Of a DNA stretch of 64,000 bases, positions 1 to 10,252 are shown piece by piece. Location of the stretch: contig NC_081408.1 in NCBI RefSeq assembly GCF_030272615.1, positions 406,953,889-407,017,888 on the forward strand, in the 5' to 3' direction. The DNA is from Cryptomeria japonica (lineage: Eukaryota > Streptophyta > Pinopsida > Cupressales > Cupressaceae). Each line of letters starts with the position of its first letter. The first letter of the stretch is position 1. The translations under genes were made by a program, and so were the position numbers. Under the pieces are notes generated by a model. It was not told the origin of the DNA, did no database searches, and saw nothing but the letters and a program-made list of their open reading frames with translations.

Positions 1-316
1 ATTCAGTCTTTGGATCATTTAGTTGGTTCTCTTGACAAGGTGGCTTTGGATAGGCCAAGGGACAGGCATGAAGACATGACAAACATGATCGGCGAGACAG
101 GTCTCTTATAGTTGCAAGGAGCCATAGTAGGCGATCTAGATCACCTTTAGTTGTAGATAGTGAGAGTGGTTCCGTTCATGCAGAGAGGACAAATACACGC
201 ACCATGGATAGATTGATGATGCCTACATTCTTGGCTAGAGATGATCGACCTGCAGTTAATGATACACTTGATGGTGTGGGATTCCAGGATAATGTCATGG
301 CAGCTAGTGATGAGTG
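1..316 (+). pseudogene. 5' internal coding remnant of a plus-strand non-autonomous LTR element
   Basis: This stretch reads as protein on the plus strand with one in-frame stop near 110, then an open frame rich in Arg, Ser and Asp from about 111 to the insertion point at 316. No family is recognised. The frame is cut at GAGTG (312-316) by the Gypsy element that ends at 13984. The sequence after that element continues in the same phase and reaches a stop codon near 14046, so both sides were one coding region before the insertion. I infer that it belongs to the element whose polypurine tract and 3' LTR lie at 17466-20106. Its 5' LTR would be outside the window. A Gag-like role is only a guess from its position. 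Confidence 0.5.
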
Positions 317-631
317 TGTTTGCCACATACGGGTAAACGATTAAATGCAGAAAGTAAATGCACAGAACATAATTGAAATATATTAAAGAACTAGTTTCTG
401 TATTAATTCAACAGTCCATGTACATCAAGTGCTTATAACATTACACCCAGATACGACTATGATGATCCTACTTTGAAGGAAAGGTATGCAATATATAATA
501 CCCGAAGGGGTACGACCAACTGTCGTGTCCAACTGCCCTTCGGGACGACTAACTGACTGCCGAGACTCATAATTACCGACGACAACATAACATAATACGA
601 CAACATGACATAATGATTATTCCCAACAACA
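317..631 (-). repeat. 3' LTR (left) of the gag-protease Gypsy element
   Basis: This 315-bp LTR runs on the plus strand from TGTTTGCCAC to CAACAACA and pairs with 13670-13984 with no length difference. A hand comparison finds 14 differences, all transitions. The TSD GAGTG lies immediately left. Confidence 0.88.
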
Positions 632-655
632 TCATCCCCCCCAAGAAAAGAAGTC
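632..655 (-). promoter_or_regulatory. Polypurine tract of the gag-protease element
   Basis: On the minus strand, a purine-rich run with seven consecutive G (CTTGGGGGGGATGA) ends directly at the start of the left LTR. This is the position expected for the primer of plus-strand DNA synthesis. Confidence 0.75.
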
Positions 656-660
656 ATCTC

Positions 661-2579
661 CGGACGACTTAATACAAAATAGAGATGACATTAAATAGAA
701 CCAAGGTAGAGAACTGCAGGAACTGTTGACGCCAGTCGAGCCTGGAACTTATACACTTGCTGCGTCCTCGCCTGAAAACCCTTTTCTGCTACCATCGGAT
801 GCTCAAGTGCGGATGTCACCATTAATGCTTCTGCAAGCAGTTCTTTTTTTCCTTGACATCACAGTCCTCCTATGCCTAAACCAAACTTGTCTGCAAGACA
901 CGCTTTTTAGTCTCAGCCTCCACCAATTGCTACTCAAATGATACTGTCTCCCTAGCCAATTTGTCCTTGATAGCCACCCTGCCCTCTCGGCATCCAACTC
1001 CTGGGTACGTTGAGCTAAGTCTCACGCTACTACTGCTTCCAACTTGGTGGTCAACTCCTCCCGAGCCCTCTGTGCATCCACCAAGACAACCTCACGTCCA
1101 GTCGAGACATACTCCGAGTTCCTCAAAGCGTACCATTCATGCCTGGAAGTGGCCACAACCTTCTGGCACAAAGGCTAGGAGACACCTCAAATCCTCCATC
1201 ACACTCCCCAAAGGCTGATAACTGAACTGAATAAATCCCTGGTGCCGTACGACTTCACGTTCTTTTAATGCCTTCCTTCAAACTCTGTTTGTTTGCAACC
1301 TCCAAATCTGTCTCCCTCTACGACTTATGGCTTCCCTGCCAATGCTTAGCTTCAGGCTTCTTTCTCACAGTACGAAACAACCCCAACACTTACCGTGAAT
1401 TCTCGGATGCCCTTTGCCCAACTCCAAAAAGTGTATTGTAGCTCAAAAATAAACCAGGGGTCTGGGGGCAGCGCCCCAATGGGGTCTAGGGGCAGTACCC
1501 CTCGCGGGGTCCGGGGACAGCGCCCCAGGTGCGCTCCCTATCGCAGTACAGGGCGGGGTCGAGGGGCAACACCCTCGCAGCCAACACCAATTTAACACCT
1601 TTGGAACCACACGGAAGTCCATGGCACACATCATTTTTGTGATATTTTAAGATGCCAAAAACTTGCTTCTCCACTCTAATTTTTCAGTGTCCTGGCTCCA
1701 GACTCCATCGAATGACCATCGTTTATCCCTGCCGTGCCGTGGTATTTTCCCTTTCACCCTCTTGTAAACCGCTGTCGCCGTGCTCCTTCAGGCCTACGGA
1801 CTGTAATGTCCCAAGCCCGTACAGAGGCTATGTGCCGGACGATGGAGTGAACCCGTACGGTGGCTAAGGTCACCCGAAGCTTGGTGCCGTACAGTGGCTA
1901 GGAAGGTCATACAGTGGATGAATACTTGTCGAGTTCCACCCTAGGCCGGTGACCACCGTCGACGGTGGTGCACCGTACGGGGTCCCACCGCACGGGGCCT
2001 CACCGCACGGTGGTGCACCGTACAGGGTCCCACCACACGGGGCCTCACCGCACGGTGGTGCATCGTACGGTGTGGTCGATCGTGGTGGTTCCACCGTACG
2101 GTGGTCTCCCGTGGTGGTTCCACCATACAGTGGCCCCCAACAGTGGTTCCACTATGGCCATCGATTTTTTTCTTTTTTTTTTTCAATTTCCTAATCTAAT
2201 TGTCCAGAGAGTCTTCGGCTCGGGTCCCATGTCTCTGGGATCGCCCTTCATCCTTCTCGGTTTGCCTCGCCCGAGAGTCTCCCGCTTTGGTCTCGTGCCT
2301 CTCGAGTTACCTTCCATCCTCTCGGGTCCCCCTCCGGACTCTGGGGTGTCCTTTTGGCCTCTTGGGTCCCCTGCGTGCTTCTCGTGGTAGGTTTCAATTT
2401 GGAGCCATTGATGGCAAGTCTATTTCCAATGGCCATCAGAAGACCTGGAACCATAAATTCTACAGGAACCACGGTCTCCTTCTCGTACATAAGAATAATA
2501 ATAATAATAAAGATTTTGAAGGCTGCGGCCTTCCACACAGGGTTCCAATCGTTGCCAACACGAATGATCTTAGGATTAT
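661..2579 (-). other. Non-coding 3' region between protease and 3' LTR; pol is missing
   Basis: A Gypsy element should carry RT, RNase H and integrase here, but neither strand shows their motifs. The region is GC-rich and repetitive. It contains several short CAGCGCCCC/GGGGTC units around 1455-1570, a 45-bp tandem array at 1964-2072 and a C/T-rich, TCGGG-containing stretch at 2205-2390. A small AAT microsatellite lies near 2490-2508. Short open frames here look like chance frames in GC-rich repeats. Confidence 0.6.
1964..2072. repeat. 45-bp tandem repeat, about 2.4 copies, rich in CCGTACGG
   Basis: Units start with GGTGGTGCACCGTACGG at 1964, GGTGGTGCACCGTACAG at 2009 and a partial GGTGGTGCATCGTACGG at 2054. 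Each contains palindromic CGTACG or GTGCAC cores. Related CGTACGG motifs continue on both sides (about 1855-2130). Confidence 0.85.
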
Positions 2580-3245
2580 CTACATCATTGAGGTTTGGGG
2601 CATCTCCCTTCCAATATTCTTTGTATTCCGGAGGTAAACCTCCTCTGTTACTTGCTCTGGTTCCTCTACTTCGAGCTTGTAGCTCTGGAACATTTCATAA
2701 TCCTCTATTTGCCAATGGAAGAGCCCATTCAATGACCTTGTCTCATCCTCAGAGCACTCTCCTAGTTTGAGAATCCCTTCGTCGTTGGGTTCCCTGCAGC
2801 CTCGTCCTTTGTCCCTCAGGTCGCCTTCTCCTTCACCCTCCGATTCCGAAGATGATGCCAGTTCCTCACTAACCGACTGCGTCCCAAGGTCTATGATAAA
2901 CTTCCTTCCTCCATTCTCCATAGACAGAGTGTTCTTCTTCCAGTTGTGGGTGGCCTTGGCTGCCACTAGCCACCCTCTCCCTAAGATCGCATCATACCCT
3001 TTTTTCTTTAGTAGGATTACCATGAAGTCTAGTATGAAGGGTTGCGTCCCGATGGTAACTTGCTGGCCCATCAATGTCCCGATGGGTTTGATTCCATGCT
3101 GAACTTCTCCCAGCAGATTGAATGTAGATGGCCATAGCGTCGGCTTCTCCAGCTTCCGCCAGGTTTCTTCTGGAAGAACATTCACTCCTGATCCACCATC
3201 GACGATGGTATCGGTTAGAATGGTGCCAAGGATACCCATCTCCAC
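2580..3245 (-). pseudogene. Retropepsin-like aspartic protease with acidic C-terminal linker
   Basis: The frame encodes a single-domain aspartic protease of the retrotransposon type, which would process the Gag polyprotein. The catalytic motif VDGGSGVNVLP lies near residues 15-25, and the second motif (DAILGRGWL) lies near residues 85-93. The DGGS form of the active site is common in plant Gypsy proteases. After the fold comes an acidic Ser/Glu linker of the kind that normally leads into reverse transcriptase, but the frame ends at 2580 and no RT follows. It shares one frame with the Gag upstream, separated by TGA codons near 3260 and at 3462, so Gag-Pro was probably one polyprotein. Inactive as it stands. 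Confidence 0.8.
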
Positions 3246-4904
3246 AATGGCCGGGTTCCTTCAAGTGTTAACTGCCAGCAGCCTGGGGTCTATTGCAAAC
3301 CCCCCAGGAACATCTGTGCTGTGGTTGGTATTGGTGCGTGGTTGGGAGAGATTATTCAGCAACGCCGTTCGTAATTGAGGAATCGTCTGGAGGAGGTCGT
3401 GTACCTTCACAAGCACCTCCAGTTTTAAAATTTGATTTAGTATAGCCTCCTCCGCCTCCGGTCAGCTGGAAGTACCCATCATACCCTTCGCCTTCGCCCC
3501 CTCTCGTATCTCTTTCTTGATTTCTTCCCGTGCTTCCCGTACTCTTCGCTTCTCCGTCTCCGGGTCTGGGCACATTGCTTGTCTGGCTTGGGTGCGGGTT
3601 ACGACCAACACTTCCTCTTCTTTGGTTTCCTCAATATTGAGCAAGTTGACACCGGACTTTGGGCAGGTGGCATCTTCGTGGTCTCCCGCTCTGCACCATT
3701 TGCACAAATATTGTGTGGCCTCTCCCTTCGGGCAGTCTCGGGCGAAGTGCCCCCATTGGCTGCACGCTCTGCATTGTATCATCGGTCGGCCTTTGGAGTC
3801 GTATTGGATCCGGCTCCTTGTATTGTTATTGTTGTTATTGTTGTTCCGTCCTCCCCACCGGTTATCTCGGTAGCCTCCCGATGTTGCATTGTCGTTCGCT
3901 TGGGAGTTGCCGGTACCGCTCGATGTAGTTAGTTGTTCCTGCGTAAGCAATACTTGTTGGCTTCGTATTTTCATATTGTAGGGGCATTCCCTAGTGGGAT
4001 GTCCCATCAACTGGCATATATCACAATAGGCCTTCTTTGGGCAGGAGCCTTTCGTGTGGCCGTCCGTCTTACATTCTGTGCACCAAAGCTCCCCTTCGTC
4101 GGTCTTGCTCAGACCTCCCCTCATAACCTTCAGCTCTTTCATCATCCTCAGCATGTCCTTCTGCAGGGCTTGCACCCTTTTGTCGGACTCACCATCGCTG
4201 CTGCTTCTCTCGGAAGAGTCATCATCCTCGGACGAGCTATCCTTCTTCTTTTTCTTCTTGGATGTCTTGGTCTCGCTCTCGAGATCCATTGCTCTATTAT
4301 ATGCATCGTCGTACGAGGTTGGTGGAACAATTTTCATCTTCTTCCGGAGGGAGTATTTCAGTCCCTCCACGGACCATCTCTTTTTCAACCCATTTGTTGG
4401 TTGACTCTCCATTTTCCCCAACAGTTCCTTGAGCCGCCGACTATAGGCTTGGACCGTCTCGTTCTTGTTCTGCTTTGTGACATAGATTTCGGCTACTATT
4501 TTATTGTCGTCTCAAAGTAGGCAGAACTCCTTCTCGAAGGCTTTCCGTAGCGTGTCCCATGTGGCCACTGTAGTTTTATCAATATCCAAGTACCAATCGA
4601 TGGCAACTCCTCGTAATGTCGCTGGGAATTGCATCATCCATTCGTCCTGGTTCGTGACACCATTGGCCGCCCATATGGTTTCACAGGTTCTGCAGTGCCT
4701 GACGGGATCCTCCTTCCCGTCACCGGTGAATTTCAGCAACTTCTGCCTATTGGCCATTGATGGGGGTTGTGTCCCCGGAGGTGGCTGTGTCTATGGTTGT
4801 CGTGTCTCCGGAGGTGGCTGTGTCCGTCGTGCACCCGCGCCACTCCCTTCGATGCCGGTGGTGTTTCTTGCTTGAGTGACTGGGGGTACGGTGTTTCCTG
4901 CTTG
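3246..4904 (-). pseudogene. gag: Gag polyprotein with four CCHC zinc knuckles
   Basis: The segment 4757-4512 is a retrotransposon Gag matrix/capsid piece (FTGDGKEDPVRHCRTCETIW... then GVAIDWYLDIDKTTVATW). It continues in the same frame past a TGA at 4512 into a capsid tail, a Lys-rich patch, a Ser/Asp/Glu patch and then the nucleocapsid. Four C-x2-C-x4-H-x4-C knuckles are visible: CTECKTDGHTKGSC, CDICQLMGHPTREC, CRACSQWGHFARDC and CKWCRAGDHEDATC, with an Asn-run linker between the second and third. Most Gypsy Gags have one or two knuckles. Gag would package element RNA into virus-like particles. The stops in this frame are all TGA, as expected from CGA decay. The 5' end is broken by the nested element at about 4905, and the N-terminal half lies at 12358-13650. 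Confidence 0.85.
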
Positions 4905-6801
4905 AGTAATATCCCCAACAATTTTTTTCAATTTGTTTCCAGTTACAATCACAACAACATTACAATGCACCCGTTAAAGTTAGGAAATATAATTCCAATG
5001 CCACTGAAAGGTAACCCTTCCACTTTCTGATCACCAAGAGCCCAATGTGGGAAGGTGAGAGCATACGGTGACAAGGGGTTCGTTAGCTTTCTAATCCGCT
5101 GGAAATTATAATGCAATTACAAAACTGGGTGGCAAGCCAACCCCTTCCACTTTTCAGTGGGATGAAGAACACAAACTTGGCAGTAAACCAGCCAAGGCAA
5201 CAAAGCATAATAGAACCAAATCACTCTACCGCTTATGCAGCGGGAGGACTTTTAAATGAAACTATCACTCAACCGCATATCTCAGCGGGAGGACAATATC
5301 ACTCAACCACTTGCTCAGTGGGAGGACAAAACTGAATTACAAACATACAGGCGGCTAAGCCATCCTCTTCCACTTGTTCAGCGGGAAATACAACATAGAA
5401 TGAATTGGTCAGTACTACTAAAGCAATTCTTACAATGATAGAAATGTGAAAGGAGGTAGAGTGAAGTACATATCTTATGAATTCGCTAACACGTTCTAAC
5501 CAATAATACTACTTGCTGTTCTAAAATCAAATACAAGGAAAACGCAGAACCAACCATCCCGAAACCCACTAAATTGCTTGTAACTCACTCAAAACCCCAT
5601 AGAATCATGCCAAATCAAAAGCAAATGAAGCGTATGACATAAGCAAACAAAACAATTCCTCGAAACTGCAATTGAAGAGCACCAACAATAATGCACGCAT
5701 CCCAATGCAATTCTGAAAATGGCGCTTTTGTTGAATAGTTTGATTTGCAACTAAAAATTGGAGAGTTCTCCAAATGCCACGCCAATATAGGAGACTTATC
5801 ATCTCTCTGGTACGCTTCCAACAAGCCCTCACCCAGAATGATGCATTCAACACACAGGCAGCTACGAGCAAAATACACTTTCAGCCGGCACACACCAGCA
5901 ACACTTATTTATAACTTTTTGCCAACCAAATTCAAATTCAAATGCACTCCAAATATGCCCAAACCAAATGCCATTCCATTTCATCCACATTTAGCATTGC
6001 ATTTCATTTCATTTCATTTCCTTGCACAAGTTCGCCCAATTCACATTCACCCAAAATCGCCCCATTCACCTTGAGTTATAATTTACTTATTAACACCATG
6101 ACGACCCCCTTGAAGTCATATGCAAATTTCGCCCAAATAGACTTAGGATAAAATTAATATTTTCTCCCTTCTTAAGTCGTCCATCCATAAAATAATCAAA
6201 TATTAATACCTCATGCCTAAGGTATTAATATATTAAAATACCTTCTCAAATATTGATTATTGCCAAATTGAGCCGGAGACTGAAGTGCTGGAAATCACCA
6301 AAACTGAACTGAGTTGGGGCTCTAAACTGAACTGCCAAAAATAGTCATCTGAGTTAAGCTGCAGAATCCTTGCCAATAATAGCACCAAAAAATGCTGGAA
6401 GACCAATTGCTCAAATTGACCTGCCGGAAATAGCCATCTGAATAGGCCAGTTGACATCCTGCTAAAAATAGTACTTACTAAAAAGAGCATACTGCTAAAA
6501 ATAGTAAGTGTTTCCAAAGTGATTTTAACCACATTCTGAGCAGCCATCACACTTACTAAAAATAGTAAGTTAGGAAAAAGTCACCTGATGCAGATGCATG
6601 TCAAACCATCCTGAAGCTCTCTGAAAACCCAGAAGGAATCTAGAATCCAAACTGTCAAACTCCCACATATACCCCTTGAAAACACCAAAGAAACTTCCTA
6701 GAAAAAAAGGAAACCCTAATTCTCCTTTCCAAATAGCCTACGGGTCTCTAGAATAGGACAATGGACCACTGAATGCACATCACTGAGAATGGGACATTAC
6801 A
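4905..6801 (-). repeat. 3' LTR (left) of non-autonomous copy 1, internally deleted
   Basis: About 1.9 kb, matching 10253-12357. Compared with that copy it lacks about 205 bp (equivalent to 11252-11456); the join at about 5905 falls at a short CAC repeat. The plus-strand start reads AGTAATATCC rather than TGTAATATCC, so the end is damaged. CCGCT/AGCGG stem-loops lie at about 5228-5400, CTAAAAATAG boxes at about 6460-6570, and a minus-strand TATAAATA box near 5908-5915. Confidence 0.82.
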
Positions 6802-6837
6802 ATCCGCCCTTCCCAAAATTGCTTGTCGTCAAGCAAT
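6802..6837 (-). promoter_or_regulatory. Polypurine tract plus adjacent 8-bp inverted repeat, copy 1
   Basis: On the minus strand TTTTGGGAAGGGCGGAT abuts the LTR start. Just upstream, 6818-6837 reads ATTGCTTG-ACGA-CAAGCAAT, a perfect 8-bp inverted repeat with a 4-nt loop. The same arrangement recurs at 17443-17478 and 22539-22574. Confidence 0.75.
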
Positions 6838-8255
6838 GCCACCACAACTCCAGAAAATTTTAAACTGATCCACACCCAAGCAAGTATGAGCCTAGGGTCC
6901 CATATCTGTCTCAAGAAGAACCTACCATGCCGATGTTGCACCACTCGGATCATATCAGTGAAAACATCACGCCAAAACTGCACTAACCTCCCTTGTAACT
7001 CCAAAATATTACCATCCATGATACTCAAACTGAAAATCCTTGAAGGACTGAAATCAATATCATGCAACATCTCGTGCCCATAAGGCTCTAAGTAATCAAT
7101 ATCAATAGTGCCACTATCTATCACAAGCTTGGGCAATAGAAAATAAGGTCTACTCAACTCACGATCAAACTCCACAACACATCCCCATATGGTATCTAAC
7201 AGAGCCACGACTGTCAATGTGACATCTCCAAATCTTCTTGCAAAGAGGAAAGCATTCCTTTGCAAGAGCTCAACAAACTCATACTCATATCTGCACATGA
7301 ATCTACTATGCCTCAATTGAATTATCCTGATACAACCATGGAGATTTCTGAAAACTCTTACAGTTCCCACTCCAAGCACCTCAAAAAGGCGAACCAAAGA
7401 AAGCAAAGGTTCGCTGTCCCAACCATAAGAAGAAGAAAGGGCATAAGGATAACCTCTAGTTAGAGCTTGAACACTTCCCATACACGGATACTGATTGCCC
7501 CAACTCGCCATAACTCTCACTTGAGACCACAAACTCGTCCTGCTAGGAGACTGTAAAGTCTGAAAAAGAGTATACCAGTAGCCCACCAAGTCTGAAATGA
7601 TTGTCTTGAGGTCTGATTTTAGGAAGATCAGCATCCAAGAAGATGAACAGCTGCTGCAACATAGGAAATCGTTATCCAAAACAACACATCTACTCATGTC
7701 CAAGGCTGGAGAACACCTCCAAGCAATCTCCAATTGAAAACCATTACTTGCATGACCAAAGAAATTGCACCAACTCCCCTGAATGAGAGCAAACCATAAA
7801 GTGAAGTGGCTAATCTGCAACCAATCAACAAGCCCAAATCTGAAAATCCGATCCATTCTTTTCCAAAGAACATGCCCAAGAGTATGCATTTGATCAATGC
7901 TCCAATTTTGAAACAATATCTCATGGTTGCAAATTGCACTTAGATCCCAGACTCTGCAATGTGATCCACCCTCATCATTGAAGTCAAAAGGAATTCCCAC
8001 ATCAAACTTGAAAAGTGGATTAATAAATGTCAAATCAGCATTTGTATCAAACAATGGACTATCAACATGCTGATTACTATCAGAGTCATGTTCCACCCAA
8101 ACATTCTTTTGCTCGAAAATCACTTTTTCAAATCTTTGGGGACAAAGAACAAGATCATACTCCTCCTGAATGCAATCAAGCTCCTCCATTACCTGATTGA
8201 TCTGCTTGGCCATTTCTCTATTCTCTTTCTCTCTTAAATGTTTTGAAATCAGCAA
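6802..8255 (-). pseudogene. ORF2 of the non-autonomous family: Trp-rich protein of unknown function
   Basis: A long frame (about 485 codons, running a few codons into the LTR to a stop at 6780) with no recognised domain. The N-terminal 60 residues look like coiled coil. The rest is rich in Trp, Leu and Phe, with recurrent segments such as WMLIFLKSDLKTIIS, DIDYLEPYGHEMLHDIDF and LKFSGVVVALLDDKQF. The same protein is recognisable at 22539-23638 and, more weakly, at 15986-17417 on the plus strand. It overlaps the end of ORF1 by about 38 nt in another frame, so ORF1-ORF2 frameshifting or decay is possible. The last codons run through the inverted repeat and polypurine tract, so part of the protein match reflects DNA-level constraint. 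Function unknown; it could be non-coding RNA sequence that happens to stay open. Confidence 0.5.
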
Positions 8256-10194
8256 ACTGATCTTCTACCTCCATTAGAACCAACTGAGTATTTTCTAACA
8301 TGTCCTTTGTTGACTCAAGCTCAAGAGTAAGCTCTTCAACTTTCCTCTCTTTTCCTTGGAAATCATTAAGCTTCTTTGCTGATTCGATGGCATAATCACG
8401 ATCTGTGATCAATTCTATGCACTCTGATTTCAATGTCTCCAAAGAGTCTTTGATGAGTTGCAGATTAGGGAGAGCAACTTCATCCTTAACTCCCTTCCAT
8501 CTCTCCTCAATTTGAGCCTTCCAATAGAGTTCTTCTATCAAACTATGTGTATGGTCAAACCCAGATAGAACTCGCACCTCATTCTCAAAGGACCTCACGA
8601 ATTTATCCTTCCACTCGTGAACATTTAATGGTGGTGTACTGGTCATTGGCTGTAACTGAAAATCAGAACGTTGTTTCTTGTCTTCGTTGCCCGCAAAGCT
8701 GCTCCAAGACTCCTTTTCTTCACCACCCACTAGCTGCAATTGCTCAATATCATGAAGAGGATTAGATTCTACTAGATCTTCAAGTTTTTGCTTGCCACCA
8801 ACTTCATGAATAGGTAAATCAGATTTGTATTTCAAAACTTCTTTAAGCTTTCCATCATCAAGAACCATATGGTCCTCTAACTCTACAACACAATCCGTTT
8901 TTTGAGCCTCATCAGGGTCAAAGGGAAATTCATCCCACACAGGTTCCTTGTCATCGCTAGGTGCCATCACACCTGGATCCCAAGTGCTAAAGGGCTGATT
9001 ACTTTGTTTAGTTAAAAAGTGCTCACCATAGCTCTATGTATCATCCAACTTAGATCTTGATTCTTCTCTTGGTTTCCACCCATTGTTCTTTTCACCAAGT
9101 GCAAGGCTAGAACCAAATAATGTTCCATCTTCCCACTCAAAAAGTGGATTGTCATATGTTTTCACTTTACCCATCTCAAACAATGGGTTATCAACAATCT
9201 GAAAAGTATTTCCTTTTTCCAACTCTAACCAACAATCCTGCTGTCCTAAATCTGAAAATTCCAATTTAGGACATTGCTCAAAGACTTTCAAAATTTGGTC
9301 AAGCTCATTCTTCAAACTATGAGTCTCAACACCATTGTTTTGAAATGCAATTTCTGATTGGTCCTCTAAATCTGCCCCTTGAATGTCATCATTTTGGTAT
9401 ATTTTAAACTCACAAAATAGGACAGCCTTTTGGTCATTAGGAACTTTACCATTAGCTGCAATATTTTCAGCTTCATAACAAGAATCTCCATCTAACAAGC
9501 TATTAACCTTTTCCTCTTGTTTAACATCTTCAGTTTTCATCTGCTCTTCCTCTACAAGCACATGAGTGTATTCAACACTTTCACTAACTCCATAAGAAAC
9601 ATTAAGAGATTCATCATGCACAACCTCAATTACTGTTTTTTCATCTTCTTCTGGCAATGGTCTCAAGGACAAATAATTGTCCAACTTCTGAACCCACAAT
9701 CTAGTAGAACTCTTATCACTACCGTCAAAGTTGGCTAGAGTAACCTTTCCAAGGGTTTGCTGATAATCTAGTAGAGCATGAGGGCGATTATCATATCTTC
9801 CACCTCTTTTTATCTTTTGGTTCATAAACTGGTCAAAGGTGAGGATATTTCGGATCTCTGTAGGGAGAGAAGCATACTCCATGTAGCTATTCCTTATTTC
9901 ATCCATTGTTGATATCTCGGTTTCAGCTTGAGGCACTTCCTTGGGTATGAAGACGGGTTGCAAAGGCCTTGGTACTAACCCTCCAGGTGTTCCTCCATTG
10001 TTGTTAGCTTGAAGTCCATTAGTGAGCTGATTAGGAGTCCCACCATAATTCTGATTAAGTTTGGCCAGCAATTGGGACATCATCTTCATCATGGTTTCAA
10101 ACTTCCTCTCAACTCTCTCCACAACCACGTTTGCATCATTCTGACCAAATATTCTCTCTACCATTGAATCAACCACTGTTTCTCTGTCACTCAA
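8218..10194 (-). pseudogene. ORF1 of the non-autonomous family: truncated Gag-like N-terminus plus acidic and coiled-coil tail
   Basis: Residues from about 120 to 185 resemble the start of plant Gypsy Gag (a segment reading NFDGSDKSSTRLWVQKLDNY is typical just before the Gag core). The conserved capsid part that should follow is absent and replaced by acidic, repetitive sequence with recurring NPLFE and PNDQ-type motifs. After a stop at 9034 the same frame continues at 8970 into an acidic region and a coiled coil (about 8218-8600). The frame opens with TTG; the first in-frame ATG is codon 11, and a stop lies just upstream, so the original start may be mutated. The same feature is seen in the second copy (23587-25944). 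Likely role: a structural or RNA-binding Gag-derived protein, inferred from position after the primer site. Confidence 0.6.
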
Positions 10195-10239
10195 GGAGAA
10201 CTCTGATTAATCGGAACACATAGGCTGGCAGGAAAACTA

Positions 10240-10251
10240 GCTTTGATACCA
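10240..10251 (-). promoter_or_regulatory. Primer-binding site (initiator tRNA-Met type), copy 1
   Basis: Minus-strand TGGTATCAAAGC lies one or two bases after the 5' LTR end. It differs at one base from TGGTATCAGAGC, the complement of plant initiator tRNA-Met, which is intact at 29110 and 30351. Confidence 0.8.
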
Positions 10252-10252
10252 C

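Noticed and set aside
1965-2390. Overlapping open frames on both strands with His/Pro/Gly repeats
   Set aside because: They follow from the 45-bp GC-rich tandem repeat, which lacks stops in several frames.
5220-5400. Direct repeats that might be read as a CRISPR-like array
   Set aside because: Units are degenerate, unevenly spaced, present in all LTRs of a eukaryotic retrotransposon family, and there are no cas genes.
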